Assembly: GCA_033439765.1 (NCBI GenBank)
Contig: JAULSN010000003.1
Span: 186,001 to 250,000, forward strand
Direction: 5' to 3'
DNA: 64,000 nucleotides
Source of the DNA: Lasiosphaeria ovina
Taxonomy: Eukaryota; Ascomycota; Sordariomycetes; Sordariales; Lasiosphaeriaceae
Shown here: positions 1 to 10,905 of the stretch, in pieces
How positions within the stretch are numbered: the stretch's first letter is position 1
How the letters are laid out: each line of letters starts with the position of its first letter
Notes under the pieces: generated by a model
Told to the model about the DNA's origin: nothing
What the model saw: the letters and a program-made list of their open reading frames with translations, nothing else
The model's database searches: none
Translations under genes and position numbers: made by a program

Positions 1-2180
1 GACGCGCGCCGCGCGCAGCACGTCGACCAGCACGAGCTGCACGGCCGTGCACAGCGGCTGCGCGAGCTCGCCCTCGGCCATGCGCGAACCGCCGGCCGCG
101 GACCGGCGCAGCTCGGCTGCCAGCGACCAGCTCGGCGGGTCGCCTAGTGGCAGTGTCGCGAGGGACGTCTCGAGGGCCGCTAGCCGCGATGCTGCGAGCG
201 GGCTGGACGCGATGAGGGAGGCGCCCATGGTGGCCCACTGCGCGCCCTGGCCCGTGAAGATGGCTAGTAGTCGTGGGGGGTGCGTGGCGTCTCTGAGGGC
301 TGCGTCGACGATGCGGCTGCTGGCTTTGTTACTGCTTTGCTTTGTGTTGGTGCTTTGGTTCCTGTTGAGATCATGACCACTTGGCTCTGGTTCACATGCA
401 GCATCGTCTAGCCGGGCAGCTAGCTCGTCTGCGGATATATCTGCTGCGACGGGGATGGATATGCGCGCGGCCAGCACCGAGCGGCGCACGCCGAGCGTCC
501 AGGCCAGGGCGCGCAGGTCAAGTGCTGGGTTTACCCTCAGATGCGCCGCGTAAGCTGCCAGGTTGCCGCGCAGCGCCTTCTCGGACGCGGCGGAGAAGAC
601 AAAGGGCAGTAGCGGCCGGCTGTCGCCCAGCGCAGGGCTGCTGTGGTTGTCGAAGCTCTCCAGGATGGCGTGTGCGTTGGTGCCGCCGAAGCCGAAGCTG
701 TTGACGCTGGCGCGGCGCGGGCAGCCCGGCACCGCAACGCCCGGCCAGGCTCTTGCTTGCCGCGCAATTTGCAGCCCGGCGTCGTAGAAGGGCTTTACGG
801 TTGGGCTGATCTCGGTAAGCAGCGCGTTGGGCGGGATGGTGGCGTGCTGCAGCGCCAGCGCGGCCTTGAGCACGCCTGCCACGCCCGCCGCGCCCTCGGC
901 GTGTCCCAGCACCGTCTTGCCCGACCCTACGAATAGTGGTGGGTCCGCGTCTGTCCTCTCAAAGCCGGCTTCGGCACCAAAGAAGACGCTGCTGATGGCC
1001 TCGGCTTCGACGGGGTCGCCCGCCGCCGTTCCTGTTTTGTTTTAGCATTTAGACATTCGCACATATTTACAAACAACATGTAAACAGAGCAGGGAAAATC
1101 AACTAAAAAGGAGAGAAGAAAAAGCAGAAAGGGGGACCAACCAGTGCCGTGCGCCTCAAAGTACTGCGGTCGGTCAGACCGCTTAGCCAGGTCCAAGCCG
1201 GCGCGAGCGTACGTAGCCTTGATCAAACTAGCCTGAGCCTGCGGGCTGGGCATGGTGATGCCCTTGGTGTGGCCGTCCTGGTTGACGCCCGTCTCCCTAA
1301 CAACACACTCGATAGAGTCGCCATCGGCGAGCGCGCGCGCCAGCGTCTTGAGCACCAGGACGCCAAACCCATCACCACGCGCATAGCCGTCGGCAGCCAC
1401 GTCCCACATGCGGCTGCGGCCGCCGGGGCTGAGCATGGCCATCTTGGTCGACGCCACGTACGGCTCGGGGCCTAGCAACAAATTCGTGCCGGCCACGATC
1501 GCCGCGCTGGCCTCGCCCGCCCGCAGGCTCAGCACGGCCTGGTGCAGCGCGACCAGGCTCGACGAGCACGCCGTGTCGATGGTCATGGACGGGCCGCGCA
1601 GGTCGAACAGGTGCGACACGCGGTTCGACAGCGTGCTGCGCGCGGTGCCCGGCGCGAAGTACGTCGGCACGCTGCGCACGTCGCGCGCCAGCGAGTCGGC
1701 GTAGTCGGCGTTCATCAGCCCCACGAACACGCCCGTGCTGCTGCCCTGCGCGCGCTCCAGCGGGATGCCGGCCGATTCGAGCGCTTCGTAGGCGACTTCG
1801 AGTAGGATGCGCTGCTGCGGGTCCATGGCGTTGGCCTCGGCGCGCTTGACGCCGAAGAAGTGGGCGTCGAACACGCGGTGGTCCTCGGCGAGCACGTACG
1901 AGTGCCGCACTGCTGGCGGGTTAGTTTCTGTGCGGTTAGGTTCTGGTTCTTGGCAGGCACACGCACCGTTGCTTGTTCCCTGGTGCAGCGGGTCCGGGTG
2001 GTAGAACTTGGCCGCGTTGAAGCGGTCCGCGGGGATCTCGCTGAGCACGTCGCGCGGCTGCCGCAGCAGCTCCCACAGCTTGGACGGCGACGAACACTCG
2101 CCGGGGAATCTGCACGCCGAGCCGACGAGCGCGATGGGCTCGCGTGGATATTGTGGCGGTGCTGCCATGGCGGCAGGCAT
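1..2180 (-). CDS. Highly reducing polyketide synthase, N-terminal part (KS and start of AT), runs off the left edge
   Basis: Iterative type I PKS, the scaffold enzyme of the cluster. Starting at the ATG at 2180, the KS domain begins near residue 12. The active-site Cys is C186 in DTACSSS, and the KS histidines lie in EAHGTGT (about H325) and in GKTVLGH (about 371). A KS-AT linker follows, then the AT start (GQGAQW). There is no SAT domain, so this is the reducing type. Two introns are inferred. One spans 1910-1966 (57 nt), is stop-free and in frame, and interrupts the normally continuous GTSN-VRHSY block. The other spans 1032-1141 (110 nt) inside EAHGTG-T. The frame then stays open to base 1, so DH, MT, KR, ACP and any NRPS half are outside. 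A second ATG, four codons in, sits in an ideal GCCGCCATGG context. The presence of a trans-ER gene at 16.9 kb suggests that the ER domain is absent or inactive (inference). Confidence 0.93.
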
Positions 2181-2988
2181 GTGAGTGTGTTCACGTGTCT
2201 ACGTGTTGATGTGTGTGTATGTATGTGCCTGTGCTATGTTGATGGGTGTATGTGATGGTATACCGATGTTGATGAAGCATGCAGCGGCCCGCTGTCAGCC
2301 CTTCTCGTCTTGCATTTCAATCACTGGTAGTGAGACTGGCATCTGCTACCAGAGACCACCGGGAAGATAGTAATATACCAGGAGCGGTCACACAACGGAC
2401 AGTGCTATCTGCTGCACCCGGTCACGTCATCAGGGGCGTAGGGCTGTTAGCAGTCCAGACAAGGCAGTATGTTCTGCTGCACGCGACGCATAGTACAGTA
2501 GGCAGGTACATGCAATGTACTTGTGACTACTCTATTGGCGCTCGTCCCCGATAGGATGTGTTGCGGCTCGGACCGCCGTCGAGCCCGCCGGAGTGCGTAG
2601 CCGAGCCCCCCCCCCCCGGATGCATCGGAGTCGTGTTGCCAAGCACCAATCGGCATTCGACCTGCCCCGGCATCTAGAACACAAGGTCCGGGCATGCATT
2701 GCGTGTTGCACACCCGAGTTTGGGGCCCCAGCAGTTGCTACTGTTGTCCGTGGATATCAAGGAGGGAAGGGCCCAGTGCTATTGGAGATACAAACACCGA
2801 CACAGAATGCCTTCATCCAGTCCTCGGCTCTTCTTAATTCGTCACATAAAGGCAGCAGCTCTCAAGCCACTGCCACGTTTGTGTATTCTTGAGAACGTCA
2901 ATGTCAACAGCATATCATTCTTACATTGCATGACATTGCACAAGTCCACGTACTCACAACCATTCAAGTACTACATACATACGCAGCC
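2181..2988. promoter_or_regulatory. Divergent promoter between PKS and hydrolase
   Basis: This 0.8-kb gap separates the oppositely transcribed PKS and alpha/beta hydrolase and must hold both promoters. No gene is seen. It contains a C-homopolymer near 2610 and a CAA/CAT-rich leader just before the hydrolase ATG. No operator could be assigned with confidence. Confidence 0.5.
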
Positions 2989-4362
2989 ATGCACAAGTTC
3001 TATTCGGGCCAGTTCTTCAACTTCGAGGCGGTGCGCATCCTCGGCACGGTGCGGTACGGGGGCGCCGACGTGGCCGAGTTCCTCGAGGCGGTGGGCGAGA
3101 TCCGCGAGAACGACGCAGGCAGCTGGCACGCGGCGTGGGCGCGGCAGGCGGAGCGGGCCGAGGCACTCGCTGAGCAGGCCCAGCACGACGGCCACCGCGC
3201 CGCCGCCCGCTCGGCCTTCCTGCGCGCCGCCAACTACGCCCGCGCGTCGTCGTACATGATGACGGGCAGCGAGCTCGGCTCCTCGGACCCGCGCGTCGCC
3301 CCCATCCTCCGCACGTCGGCCGCCCTGTTCACCCGCGCCCTCGCCCTCTTCAACACCCCCGTGCACACGCTGCACATCCCCTACAAGGAGAACGGCGTGT
3401 CGCTGTCGCTGCCGGCATACCTGTACCTGCCAGCACCAAGGACCCAACAGACAGCATCTACCGAAGAAGGAAAAGCCCGTGGCCAGACCACCACCACCAC
3501 CACCACCACCACCACGCCCGTAGTCATCAGCCTCATCGGCGCCGACTCAACACAGGAAGAGATCTACCACATGCTGCCGGCGGCCGGGCCCGAGCTAGGC
3601 TACGCGGTACTCACCTTCGAGGGCCCCGGGCAGGGGCTGACGCTGCACGAACACGGCGCGGCGATGCGGGCCGACTGGGGCGCCGTGACGGGCGCCGCGC
3701 TGGACGCGCTGGCCGAGCACGCACACACACACCCCGACCTCAGCCTCGACATGGGCCGCGTGGCGGTCGCCGGCGCGTCGCTCGGCGCCTACTTTGCGCT
3801 GCGGTCCGCGGCGGCCGACGCACGGCTCGCGGCCTGCGTCGCCATCGACCCCATGTACGACCTGTGGGAGTTCGCGTCGCGCCACGTGGCCCCGACCTTC
3901 TTCGGGCTGTGGGACCGCGGCTGGATCCCCGACTGGGCCGTCAACGCGGCCGTGCTGCAGAGCACGCGCCTCTCGTTCCAGTCGCGCTGGGAGATCTTCA
4001 CGTCGGCCCGCTTCCTCGGCGCAGACTCGCCCGTCGGCATCCTGCGCGCCATGAAGCAGTTTACCCTCCGGAGGGACGCTGGTACTCAGGGGCAGGGGGA
4101 GAAGAAGGCTGGCAGCTACCTAGAGCATGTTGTGTGTCCGACGCTGGTCACGGGCGCGGCCGACTCGCTGTACTTTGACGTCGACGAGCACACGGCGGCC
4201 GTGTTTGACCGGCTGGGCGCGGCCGACAAGGAGCTGTGGGTCGGGGCCTCGCCGGGCCAGGGCAGCCTTCAGGCTAAAATGGGGGCCCTGGGGCTCTGCA
4301 ACCAGCGCGTCTTTGCCTTTCTCGACCGGCACTTGGGCGTGCAGAGGGAGGCGTTGAGCTGA
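2989..4362 (+). CDS. Alpha/beta hydrolase of the PKS-cluster (FrsA/DUF1100-like) type
   Basis: Predicted 457-aa serine-hydrolase-fold protein, single exon. The ATG at 2989 (gcagccATGc) is the first true ATG of the frame. The N-terminal helical cap includes FYSGQFFNFEAVRILG. The nucleophile elbow is GASLG with S264, and an acid candidate is D392 (GAADSLYFD). At the place where the catalytic His of alpha/beta hydrolases is expected (about residues 420-430) the sequence reads GQGSLQAK with no His. Residues 167-176 are a run of ten Thr encoded by an ACC repeat, inserted in a loop before the central beta strand. Related hydrolases accompany cytochalasan, fusarin and other PKS-NRPS clusters and act near offloading or cyclisation. 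That role is inferred here from context. Confidence 0.87.
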   Translation: MHKFYSGQFFNFEAVRILGTVRYGGADVAEFLEAVGEIRENDAGSWHAAWARQAERAEALAEQAQHDGHRAAARSAFLRAANYARASSYMMTGSELGSSDPRVAPILRTSAALFTRALALFNTPVHTLHIPYKENGVSLSLPAYLYLPAPRTQQTASTEEGKARGQTTTTTTTTTTPVVISLIGADSTQEEIYHMLPAAGPELGYAVLTFEGPGQGLTLHEHGAAMRADWGAVTGAALDALAEHAHTHPDLSLDMGRVAVAGASLGAYFALRSAAADARLAACVAIDPMYDLWEFASRHVAPTFFGLWDRGWIPDWAVNAAVLQSTRLSFQSRWEIFTSARFLGADSPVGILRAMKQFTLRRDAGTQGQGEKKAGSYLEHVVCPTLVTGAADSLYFDVDEHTAAVFDRLGAADKELWVGASPGQGSLQAKMGALGLCNQRVFAFLDRHLGVQREALS

Positions 4363-4417
4363 ATTTCTTTTCCTGGTTTTGTTGGGCCGTTGGACCGTTG
4401 GAGCTGCGCCGCCGACG

Positions 4418-4419
<2 letters not shown>

Positions 4420-4450
<31 letters not shown>
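4420..4450. repeat. (TG)n microsatellite
   Basis: About fifteen TG dinucleotides in the 3' flank of the hydrolase gene, followed at 4467-4491 by an AAGC tetranucleotide repeat. Confidence 0.95.
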
Positions 4451-4453
<3 letters not shown>

Positions 4454-5371
4454 AGAATAACGAATCCAAGCAAGCAAGCAAGCAAGCAAGCACATGACGC
4501 GTGCGGCGCTCTCTGAGCTGCAGAATTTGCAATCTCTCCCCCCTACGGCACATGCCCCATCCCCCTCCCCTTCCCCAACAGGCTCCGGCAGTTCACTGCA
4601 GTAGCGTGCAGCAACCCTCCCCTCCCCTCCAACCCGAGTCGTCCACTGCCCTAAAAAGGACAAAGGTACTGCGCTGCTTCTCACGTTGGTTGGTGGTTCG
4701 GCTTGCCGCTCGGGCGGATTATTTGCAGTGCAGTGGCGCTGCGCCGCAAGGACCAAGCATACGCCTTTCCCGTCTTCCCGTCTTCCCGACTTCCCTTCTC
4801 ACCGGCACTCTAGTTCTAATCACATCCACGACACTACACGACACTGCGACATGACAACCGGCCTGGTTGCTTTGCGCTGCGCCGCGGTAACCAAGAACCG
4901 ACCACTTCGCCGAGCTCCTGGACCGGCAGTTCAGTGGGCCACTGGCCGGATGAATGCTGCACGGGAGAGCCTGGGCGTATTTTTGTATTATCTTGTGTGC
5001 TGCGCCGCAGCGGCGTGGCGTCTACCGTTGCGGCGTTGGCTACCTGGACGGGCGATCTTTGTGCTTGTGTGCTCTAATAATCTAGGCGATGGGGGGGTTG
5101 ATAATGCGTTTTGTATGGCTCCCGCCTCGTCCCGCGTCGGCCTCTGTCCCCCCCGACGTGTGACGCGGTGGCCCAAACTGCATCGCCGCTGCGGAACGCG
5201 GCTGGGCCAGAACCAGTCAGTGGCTGACTGACGGCGGTTCCCTTTTTCGTCGGCCCCTTTTTTCCCTTTCCCAATGCGCGACGGGCGTCGACGTGCGTTG
5301 TCCGTAAACAGCAGCTCGTTTCAGCTCGCTTGTCCGCAATATGTCACAAATCACAGCCCATCTCGCCGACC

Positions 5372-5373
5372 GG

Positions 5374-5404
<31 letters not shown>
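5372..5404. repeat. (GGCA)n tetranucleotide repeat
   Basis: About eight perfect GGCA units in the intergenic region between the hydrolase and regulator genes. Confidence 0.95.
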
Positions 5405-5947
5405 ACTCTGAGCTTGTCTAGGACTAGTTGCTAGACTACACATAGGTTTATGGGCGGTAGATACGGCGAATCATGGGTCTGGATGCAATGGGTACATGTA
5501 CCGTAAGCCGGGCATACGGGCATACTCTACCCCCTCCCCGAGTCGCCCTCCCCCCTCCATAAGCAATCCGTGCTCTGGTCTGAGCCAGAATCCGAGTGTG
5601 TGCACTCGGTACCGCGTCGTCCCTTGTTCCTTGAATGGTGTCACAATTTGCCCAAGCATGTCAGGTCTTTTGTTTAATCCCCGACCGTCGTCACTGCGGC
5701 TCCAGTGCCGCTCTGCCAGGCCGTCAGAGGTCTGGACACCCTGATGCTGGTGCCGGCACCGCTGGCCAACTCCCCAGTTTTGTTCATAACAAGGACATCA
5801 CGGCGTCTCCGTCTCCGTCTCCGTCTCCACGCCGACGGGTCGACTTCCAGATCAGATCAGACCGATCTAGTGCTCGAGTCCCCAACTGACCCGTGCACGC
5901 CCCCCTGAGGCCCCAGAGTCGCAGCCGTCTCCTGACCGGGGCGAGCC

Positions 5948-7857
5948 ATGTCGTCGGCGACCATGTACGCAACCAGCAGGAGCGTGCATCGAGCCAAGCA
6001 GTCGCGCCGGTCCGCCTGTGACCGGTGCCGCACCTACAAGCTGCGCTGCGAGCGGTCCTCGCGCTCGGGGGCCGCCGCATGTGAGCGGTGTGCCCGGACG
6101 GGTGCTGCCTGCACCACCACGGCCACCAAGACGCCGCCAGTGCCGTCGAGCCAGGCCTTCAGAGTCCACCACAGCTCTCCTGCCAGCTCCCACATGCGTC
6201 CATTCGCCAGCCAGAGCGTCAAGAGTCCATCCCATCTCAGACCCATCATCATGCGCGCCCCGTCCATCGACCAGCAACACGGCCTCGACGCGATGCAAGA
6301 GCAGAGCCATGGACAAGACTTGAGCAGCCAGGCTCTCGACCTGGGGCTCTGCAGTCCGGTGAGTTTGAGAGCAGGACGCGTTTGAAACAAGGTTCACGAC
6401 GCTCATACAGAAAGCAGATGCGCCAGTCGTCCATCGACTTTGCCTTTGCCAACTTTGCCTTTCCCACCGACGACCCAGGCACGGCACCATGCGGCATCAG
6501 CGCAGACAACGCGCACCGGCACCGGGGCAACGTCAACAACCATCAGCACCTGGCATCGCCGCCGCCCGTCGACGAGCTCATGTCCTTCAGCGACTCGGCC
6601 GTCATCCTGACGCCGCCGTCGCCCGCATCTCCCGAGAGCCTGGTCGGCGGCGACGCCATGGACTTGCAGCCGCACCAAAACCATCACCCCCAGGCCAATC
6701 CCATGCAGGTGTTGCTAGACCTATGTGCGCGGCTAGTCGACGACTACGACACGCTCAAGGCCTTCCACGCCGGCTCGCCCAGCTACCCCAGCAGCGGCAG
6801 TGGCAGCGGCGGCAACAGCTTCCTAGACCTGGTGGAGATGCCGTTCCAGAGCCTGCTCGACAGCACGGCGCAGTTCTCAGACCTACTGCGCACCATGGCG
6901 CTGGCCGAGGCAGCCGCCGCTCAGCAGCAGCAGCAGAAGCAGCAACAACATCAGCACCAGCAGTGGCGGCCCAGCGGGATCGGAACGAAGCGCTCCTCCC
7001 TGCGGGGCTCGTCCGACTTTCACGGTGGCGCCGGCGGCTCTGATACAGACCACCAGCAGCACATGAACCTCAACCGCGGCGGCAGCGTGTCGCAGGTTGC
7101 CAACAACAACAGTAGCAACAACAGCAACAACAATACCAACATCACGCCAGAACTGATGACACTCACCACCACCACCACCACCACCACAAGCTCCACATCC
7201 ACGTCCAACTCCACGTCCCCAACCACACTCCCCAGCCGCCGCACCACCAAGAACCGCGACATGGTGCTGACAACCACGCTGGTGACAACCTACGTGCTGG
7301 TCGTGCGCAGCTGGCGACAGCTATTCGCGAACCTGGCGGACCTGCTCTCGTCATCGTCACAAACAACAAGCGACGTGGTCGCGCTGCTGGCGCTGCCGGC
7401 GCTGCAGCTCGGCGGCCTGCACGTGCGCAGCAGCCCCGACATGCAGCTGGCGGTGCTGCTCGAGACGGGCGCCGGGCTGCTGGCGGCCATCGACGCGTGT
7501 CTGGGCATTAGCTTTGGCTTTGGCTTTGGCGGCGGGCCGGCGCGGTGTGTTGTAGGTTATGGGAGGAGTGGCCATCACCATCAACAGCAGCAGCAGCAGC
7601 ACTGGGACGGTTCAGCTATTAATGGTGCTGGGGGCGGCGGTGGTGGTGGCCCCCAATCTGGCCCCCAATCCGGCGGCGGCAGTGGTAGTGCCGTCCTAGC
7701 CATGGACCCGGCATCCGTGTCGGTCCGCGAGATGCTGCTGTCGCAGGAGATGCTGCGCGCCGCGACCGAGGACGGCGGCTTCGGCGAGCTGACCCTGGCC
7801 GAGATGATGGACGAGGTCAAGAGGCGGCTGGACCGGGACCGGGATCGGGATAGGTAG
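5948..7857 (+). CDS. Zn2Cys6 (AflR-like) transcription factor, likely cluster regulator
   Basis: Two-exon model: 5948-6358 and 6418-7857, 616 aa. The donor is CCG|GTGAGT and the acceptor AAGCAG|ATG; this pair is the one that restores the frame. The binuclear zinc cluster is C24-x2-C27-x6-C34-x10-C45-x2-C48-x6-C55, preceded by a basic stretch. The middle is low complexity (Gln/His, Asn, Thr and Ser runs from CAG, AAC and ACC repeats). Around it are helical blocks such as VLLDLCARLVDDYDTL and TLVTTYVLVVRSWRQLF, like the C-terminal half of AflR-type regulators. The protein ends in an Arg-Asp repeat. It sits inside the cluster and probably activates it (inference). The exact acceptor is the least certain point. 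Confidence 0.9.
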
Positions 7858-9682
7858 GTCTAGACAGACTGGGAAAGGAGGTTTCTCTCCGTCCGCCTTG
7901 GGGAATAAAAATGTATGTGGCTTTGTATTGTGCTGAGTGTTGACTGCCGCTGTTACCGGAACTTTTGCTACGCTATGCTATGCTGCGTGTGCAGTTTAGA
8001 TAGACTCACGAGCTAGTGATGCATTCCGGTAACATGACATGACATGACATGACATGCACTGTGCAGCTGGCCTTTGTATGAAGGTAGGTAGGTATGTACG
8101 TGGTGTTCATGTGAGGAGCATTGGCATGGCCTCGATTCGACAAGGGGCAAAATTACTGCATGAGATTAGACTAGTAAATGCCCAGTTCTGCAGACCAATT
8201 GTGTTGTCATTGTTTCCTGTCATTGTATCTTGTCATTCTTTTTCTTTTTTTTTCTTTTTCTTTTTTGCGTCTCTCTTCCTTTGCTTCAAATCTCTCAATT
8301 TATTCCATAGTGTGGTTTAGGCTCAACTAAAAGGCCTAAGTTGAATCTGAGTTGATTTTTGTTCTTTTCTTTCATTTCTGTTCTCTTTTTTCTTTCTAAA
8401 AAGGGGGCGACGTCGACCTCACGCTTACCCGATTGACTATAACGCCGTCTAGTCTGCATACCGGCCGTATTTCTCCCCCGGCGCTAACGCAGACCCCAAG
8501 GCTAGAGGACGCTAAGATCCGCGCCTGGCTGAAGCTTGTTTCCCCCACGCTCGGGTGATCTCCAGCCGTCTATGTGTTCAGTGTCTATTTTCTGAGGCAG
8601 CGTCGAGGGTGTGGGGTAGTCGGCCAGTCCCCCTTTTCCGCTGCTACCTTGGTGCCTATCTCCACGGAGTCTCTCCACGGACGGCATGCCTTCCGAGAGT
8701 GAGAGTGGGCGGGACGAGCCTTGACCAGTCCTTATCCTGCCTCACCTCCCTGATTTTGAAGGGACAGTGACAGAGTTGCATTTGCACCTCGCTCTTGATA
8801 TCGGGCCGGCGAGCCAGTCGAGTGCACATCGACACTGCAGACAGACAGTGTTCACAATTGCTGACCCGCCCGATCTTCACATTGATCGTTGCAGCTGGCA
8901 CCATTAGCGAAAACAGACGCCCTTATTAGGGACTCTGTGCCGCAGCCCAGCAGGGCGAGTCGGGACTGGCAGCGAATTGGACAATTGCCGGCCTCCCCCT
9001 TTGCAGATAAATGCATAACACGTGCGGCGCAGTCGACCTGGAAATCCTCGCCGTGCCACCCACCAACACGGGAACGGGTCCTACATTCCCAGTTGGTCGA
9101 CGCTCCAGAGGGCGGGTTGCACGGCCAATATCGATGCCACGGCACCCTGGTTGGGCGAGCCGTCCCAGCCCGCACCAGGACGAGATGCTGAGAGCTGCTG
9201 TACCACCGTGACCAGCGACAAACTGGCCAGTCACAACGCCATAATCATCTCACCGGCAGCAAATATCAGCCACGCCGAGAAATCATACCCCATTATCTGC
9301 CAGAAGAGGTGGTCAAGACCGGCAAACCAACTTGATTGCCTCTGCGCACTGCTCCTATGCCTGAAACTCGCATCCCGTCGAATGTTGCATTGTTCTAGAA
9401 GGACTCGAGAGAGCGCCGTCAGCCATTTCCAGAGATGAAATCTTGGTTCTTGTCGGGGTCCGCCATCGAGTTTCCCAGATCCTCCACGAGACGTGCCCCT
9501 GCAGCTCCAGATTGTCTCCGGTCCTACATTATCGACATCACATAAGGCGCAACGTCGTCCGCCGAGGGTCGACAAGATTCCGATCACCCAGTCAAGAGTC
9601 ATCGCGACGTCTTGTCTCGTTGTCAGCCTTTCCCATCTCCATCACTCGGACTCCTGCTGCTGCCTCGCAGCTCTCGTTCGCC
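7858..9682. other. Intergenic, 1.8 kb, no gene seen
   Basis: Contains five ACATG repeats (8032-8056), a T/C-rich tract (8230-8270) and a pyrimidine-rich leader before 9683. Short open frames here lack any recognisable domain or splice support. It must include the promoter of the rhodopsin-like gene. Confidence 0.6.
7904..7909 (+). terminator. AATAAA polyadenylation signal of the regulator gene
   Basis: A canonical AATAAA hexamer lies about 45 nt after the TAG stop of the Zn2Cys6 gene. Confidence 0.4.
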
Positions 9683-10905
9683 ATGAGCGGCCTCTTCACC
9701 CAGCCGCCGGTCGACCCGGACGCGCCGGGCATCAGCCACACGACCATCGCGGTGACGTGGGTCTTCACGTGTCTGGCCATCATCACGGTGGGCGTGCGGG
9801 GCTGGGTGCGCAAGAAGTACCACCGGTGGAACATCGACGAGTGGATCATGCTGGCGGCGCTGGCGCTGCAGATCACGTACCAGGCCTTCATCACCATCGC
9901 GTGCAACTGGGGGCTGGGCAAGGACTTCATCAACATGACGCTCGAGGAGTTCATGCAGAGCCAGAAGTGGGAGTTCTTCGCCATCACGCCCGCCCAGCTC
10001 GTGTCGCTCGTCGCCCGCATCTCCATTGTTATCCTGCTGGCCCGCATCTTCGGCACCACGCGCGTGTGGTTCAAGTGGTTCCTCTTCGGCTTCATGACCC
10101 TACAGGTCATTGTCGGCGTGCTCGGCCTCATCTTCAGCTGGGTCTCCAAGTTCCCCATCGAGACGCACTGGAACCCCATGATCGTGCCCACCAGCAAGAT
10201 GGACGAGAGGATAAACCAGTACACGTCGCTGGCCCTGCAGTGTAAGCTTTTTGTCCCTCTCTTGTGCTTTGACATCAGCCCCTGACAGTCATCAACAAAA
10301 CAGTCCTGTTCGCCATCTCGGACCTCCTCTACGTCATCATGCCCGTGTGGTTCGTGTGGAGGGTGCAGATGAAGCGCAACCGCAAGATCGGGCTAGTAAT
10401 CCTGCTCAGCCTGTCGATCATCACGGCGGGGGCGTCCATCGCCAAGATCGTCATCATCATCATGGGGCTGATGGGCACGCTGCCCGACTCGTTCTCGCCG
10501 GATTTCGGCGGGGCCGTGTTCCTCACGTCTAGCATTGAGCAGTCGCTGGTCATCATCATGGGGTGCATCCCGACGCTGGGCCCGCTGTCCAAGCTGCAGT
10601 ACAACGCCTTCTTCAGCGCCGTCGGCGACTCCATCATCAGCCTGCTGACCACGCGGCGCCGCAGCCCGCGCGGCAGCGCCACCGGCTCCATCTACCCCGG
10701 CGGCGAGGATGTCGAGATGGGCGGCAAGCTGCGCATCTCGGACGAGGCCTCGGCCGGCGCCCAGAAGCCCGCCTGGGAGGCCGGTTCTGGATCCGCCCCC
10801 GGCTCCGCCAAGGGCAGCAGCAAGAGCCTGCAGAGGACTGCCAACTCCAAGCCCCAGGATGTCACGTCGGCCATCACGTACTACGGCCACACCGAGGACG
10901 ACTAA
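9683..10905 (+). CDS. Fungal rhodopsin-domain (PTH11/SAT4-like) seven-helix membrane protein
   Basis: Two exons, 9683-10241 and 10304-10905, give 386 aa. The 62-nt intron has donor GTAAGC and acceptor AAACAG, and splicing joins SLALQ to FLFAISDLLYV. There are seven hydrophobic segments, for example TTIAVTWVFTCLAIITVGVR, ARISIVILLARIF, and ILLSLSIITAGASIAKIVII. The Trp-Lys-containing loops are typical of the fungal rhodopsin family. A cytosolic C-terminal tail of about 100 residues is Ser/Gly/Ala-rich and polar. Members of this family occur as PTH11-like receptors and also inside many secondary-metabolite clusters, where their function is mostly unknown. A role in sensing or handling the product is inference only. 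The start is the ATG in a GCCATGA context just before MSGLFTQPP. Confidence 0.85.

Larger units (their letters stand above)
4363..5947. other. Intergenic, 1.6 kb, microsatellites, no gene seen
   Basis: No convincing coding region. It carries a (TG)n tract, an (AAGC)n tract and a (GGCA)n tract (listed separately), and a CGTCTC hexamer repeat near 5806-5830. The right end is the promoter of the Zn2Cys6 gene. Confidence 0.6.

Noticed and set aside
927..1031. Reading the PKS as ending at the stop codon at 927.
   Set aside because: That frame passes through a clear intron (1032-1141). After splicing, the KS continues as [15 protein letters not shown] and stays open to base 1.
2926..2988. An upstream extension of the hydrolase.
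   Set aside because: It would start at TTG, not ATG; the first true ATG (2989) has a good context and begins the conserved region.
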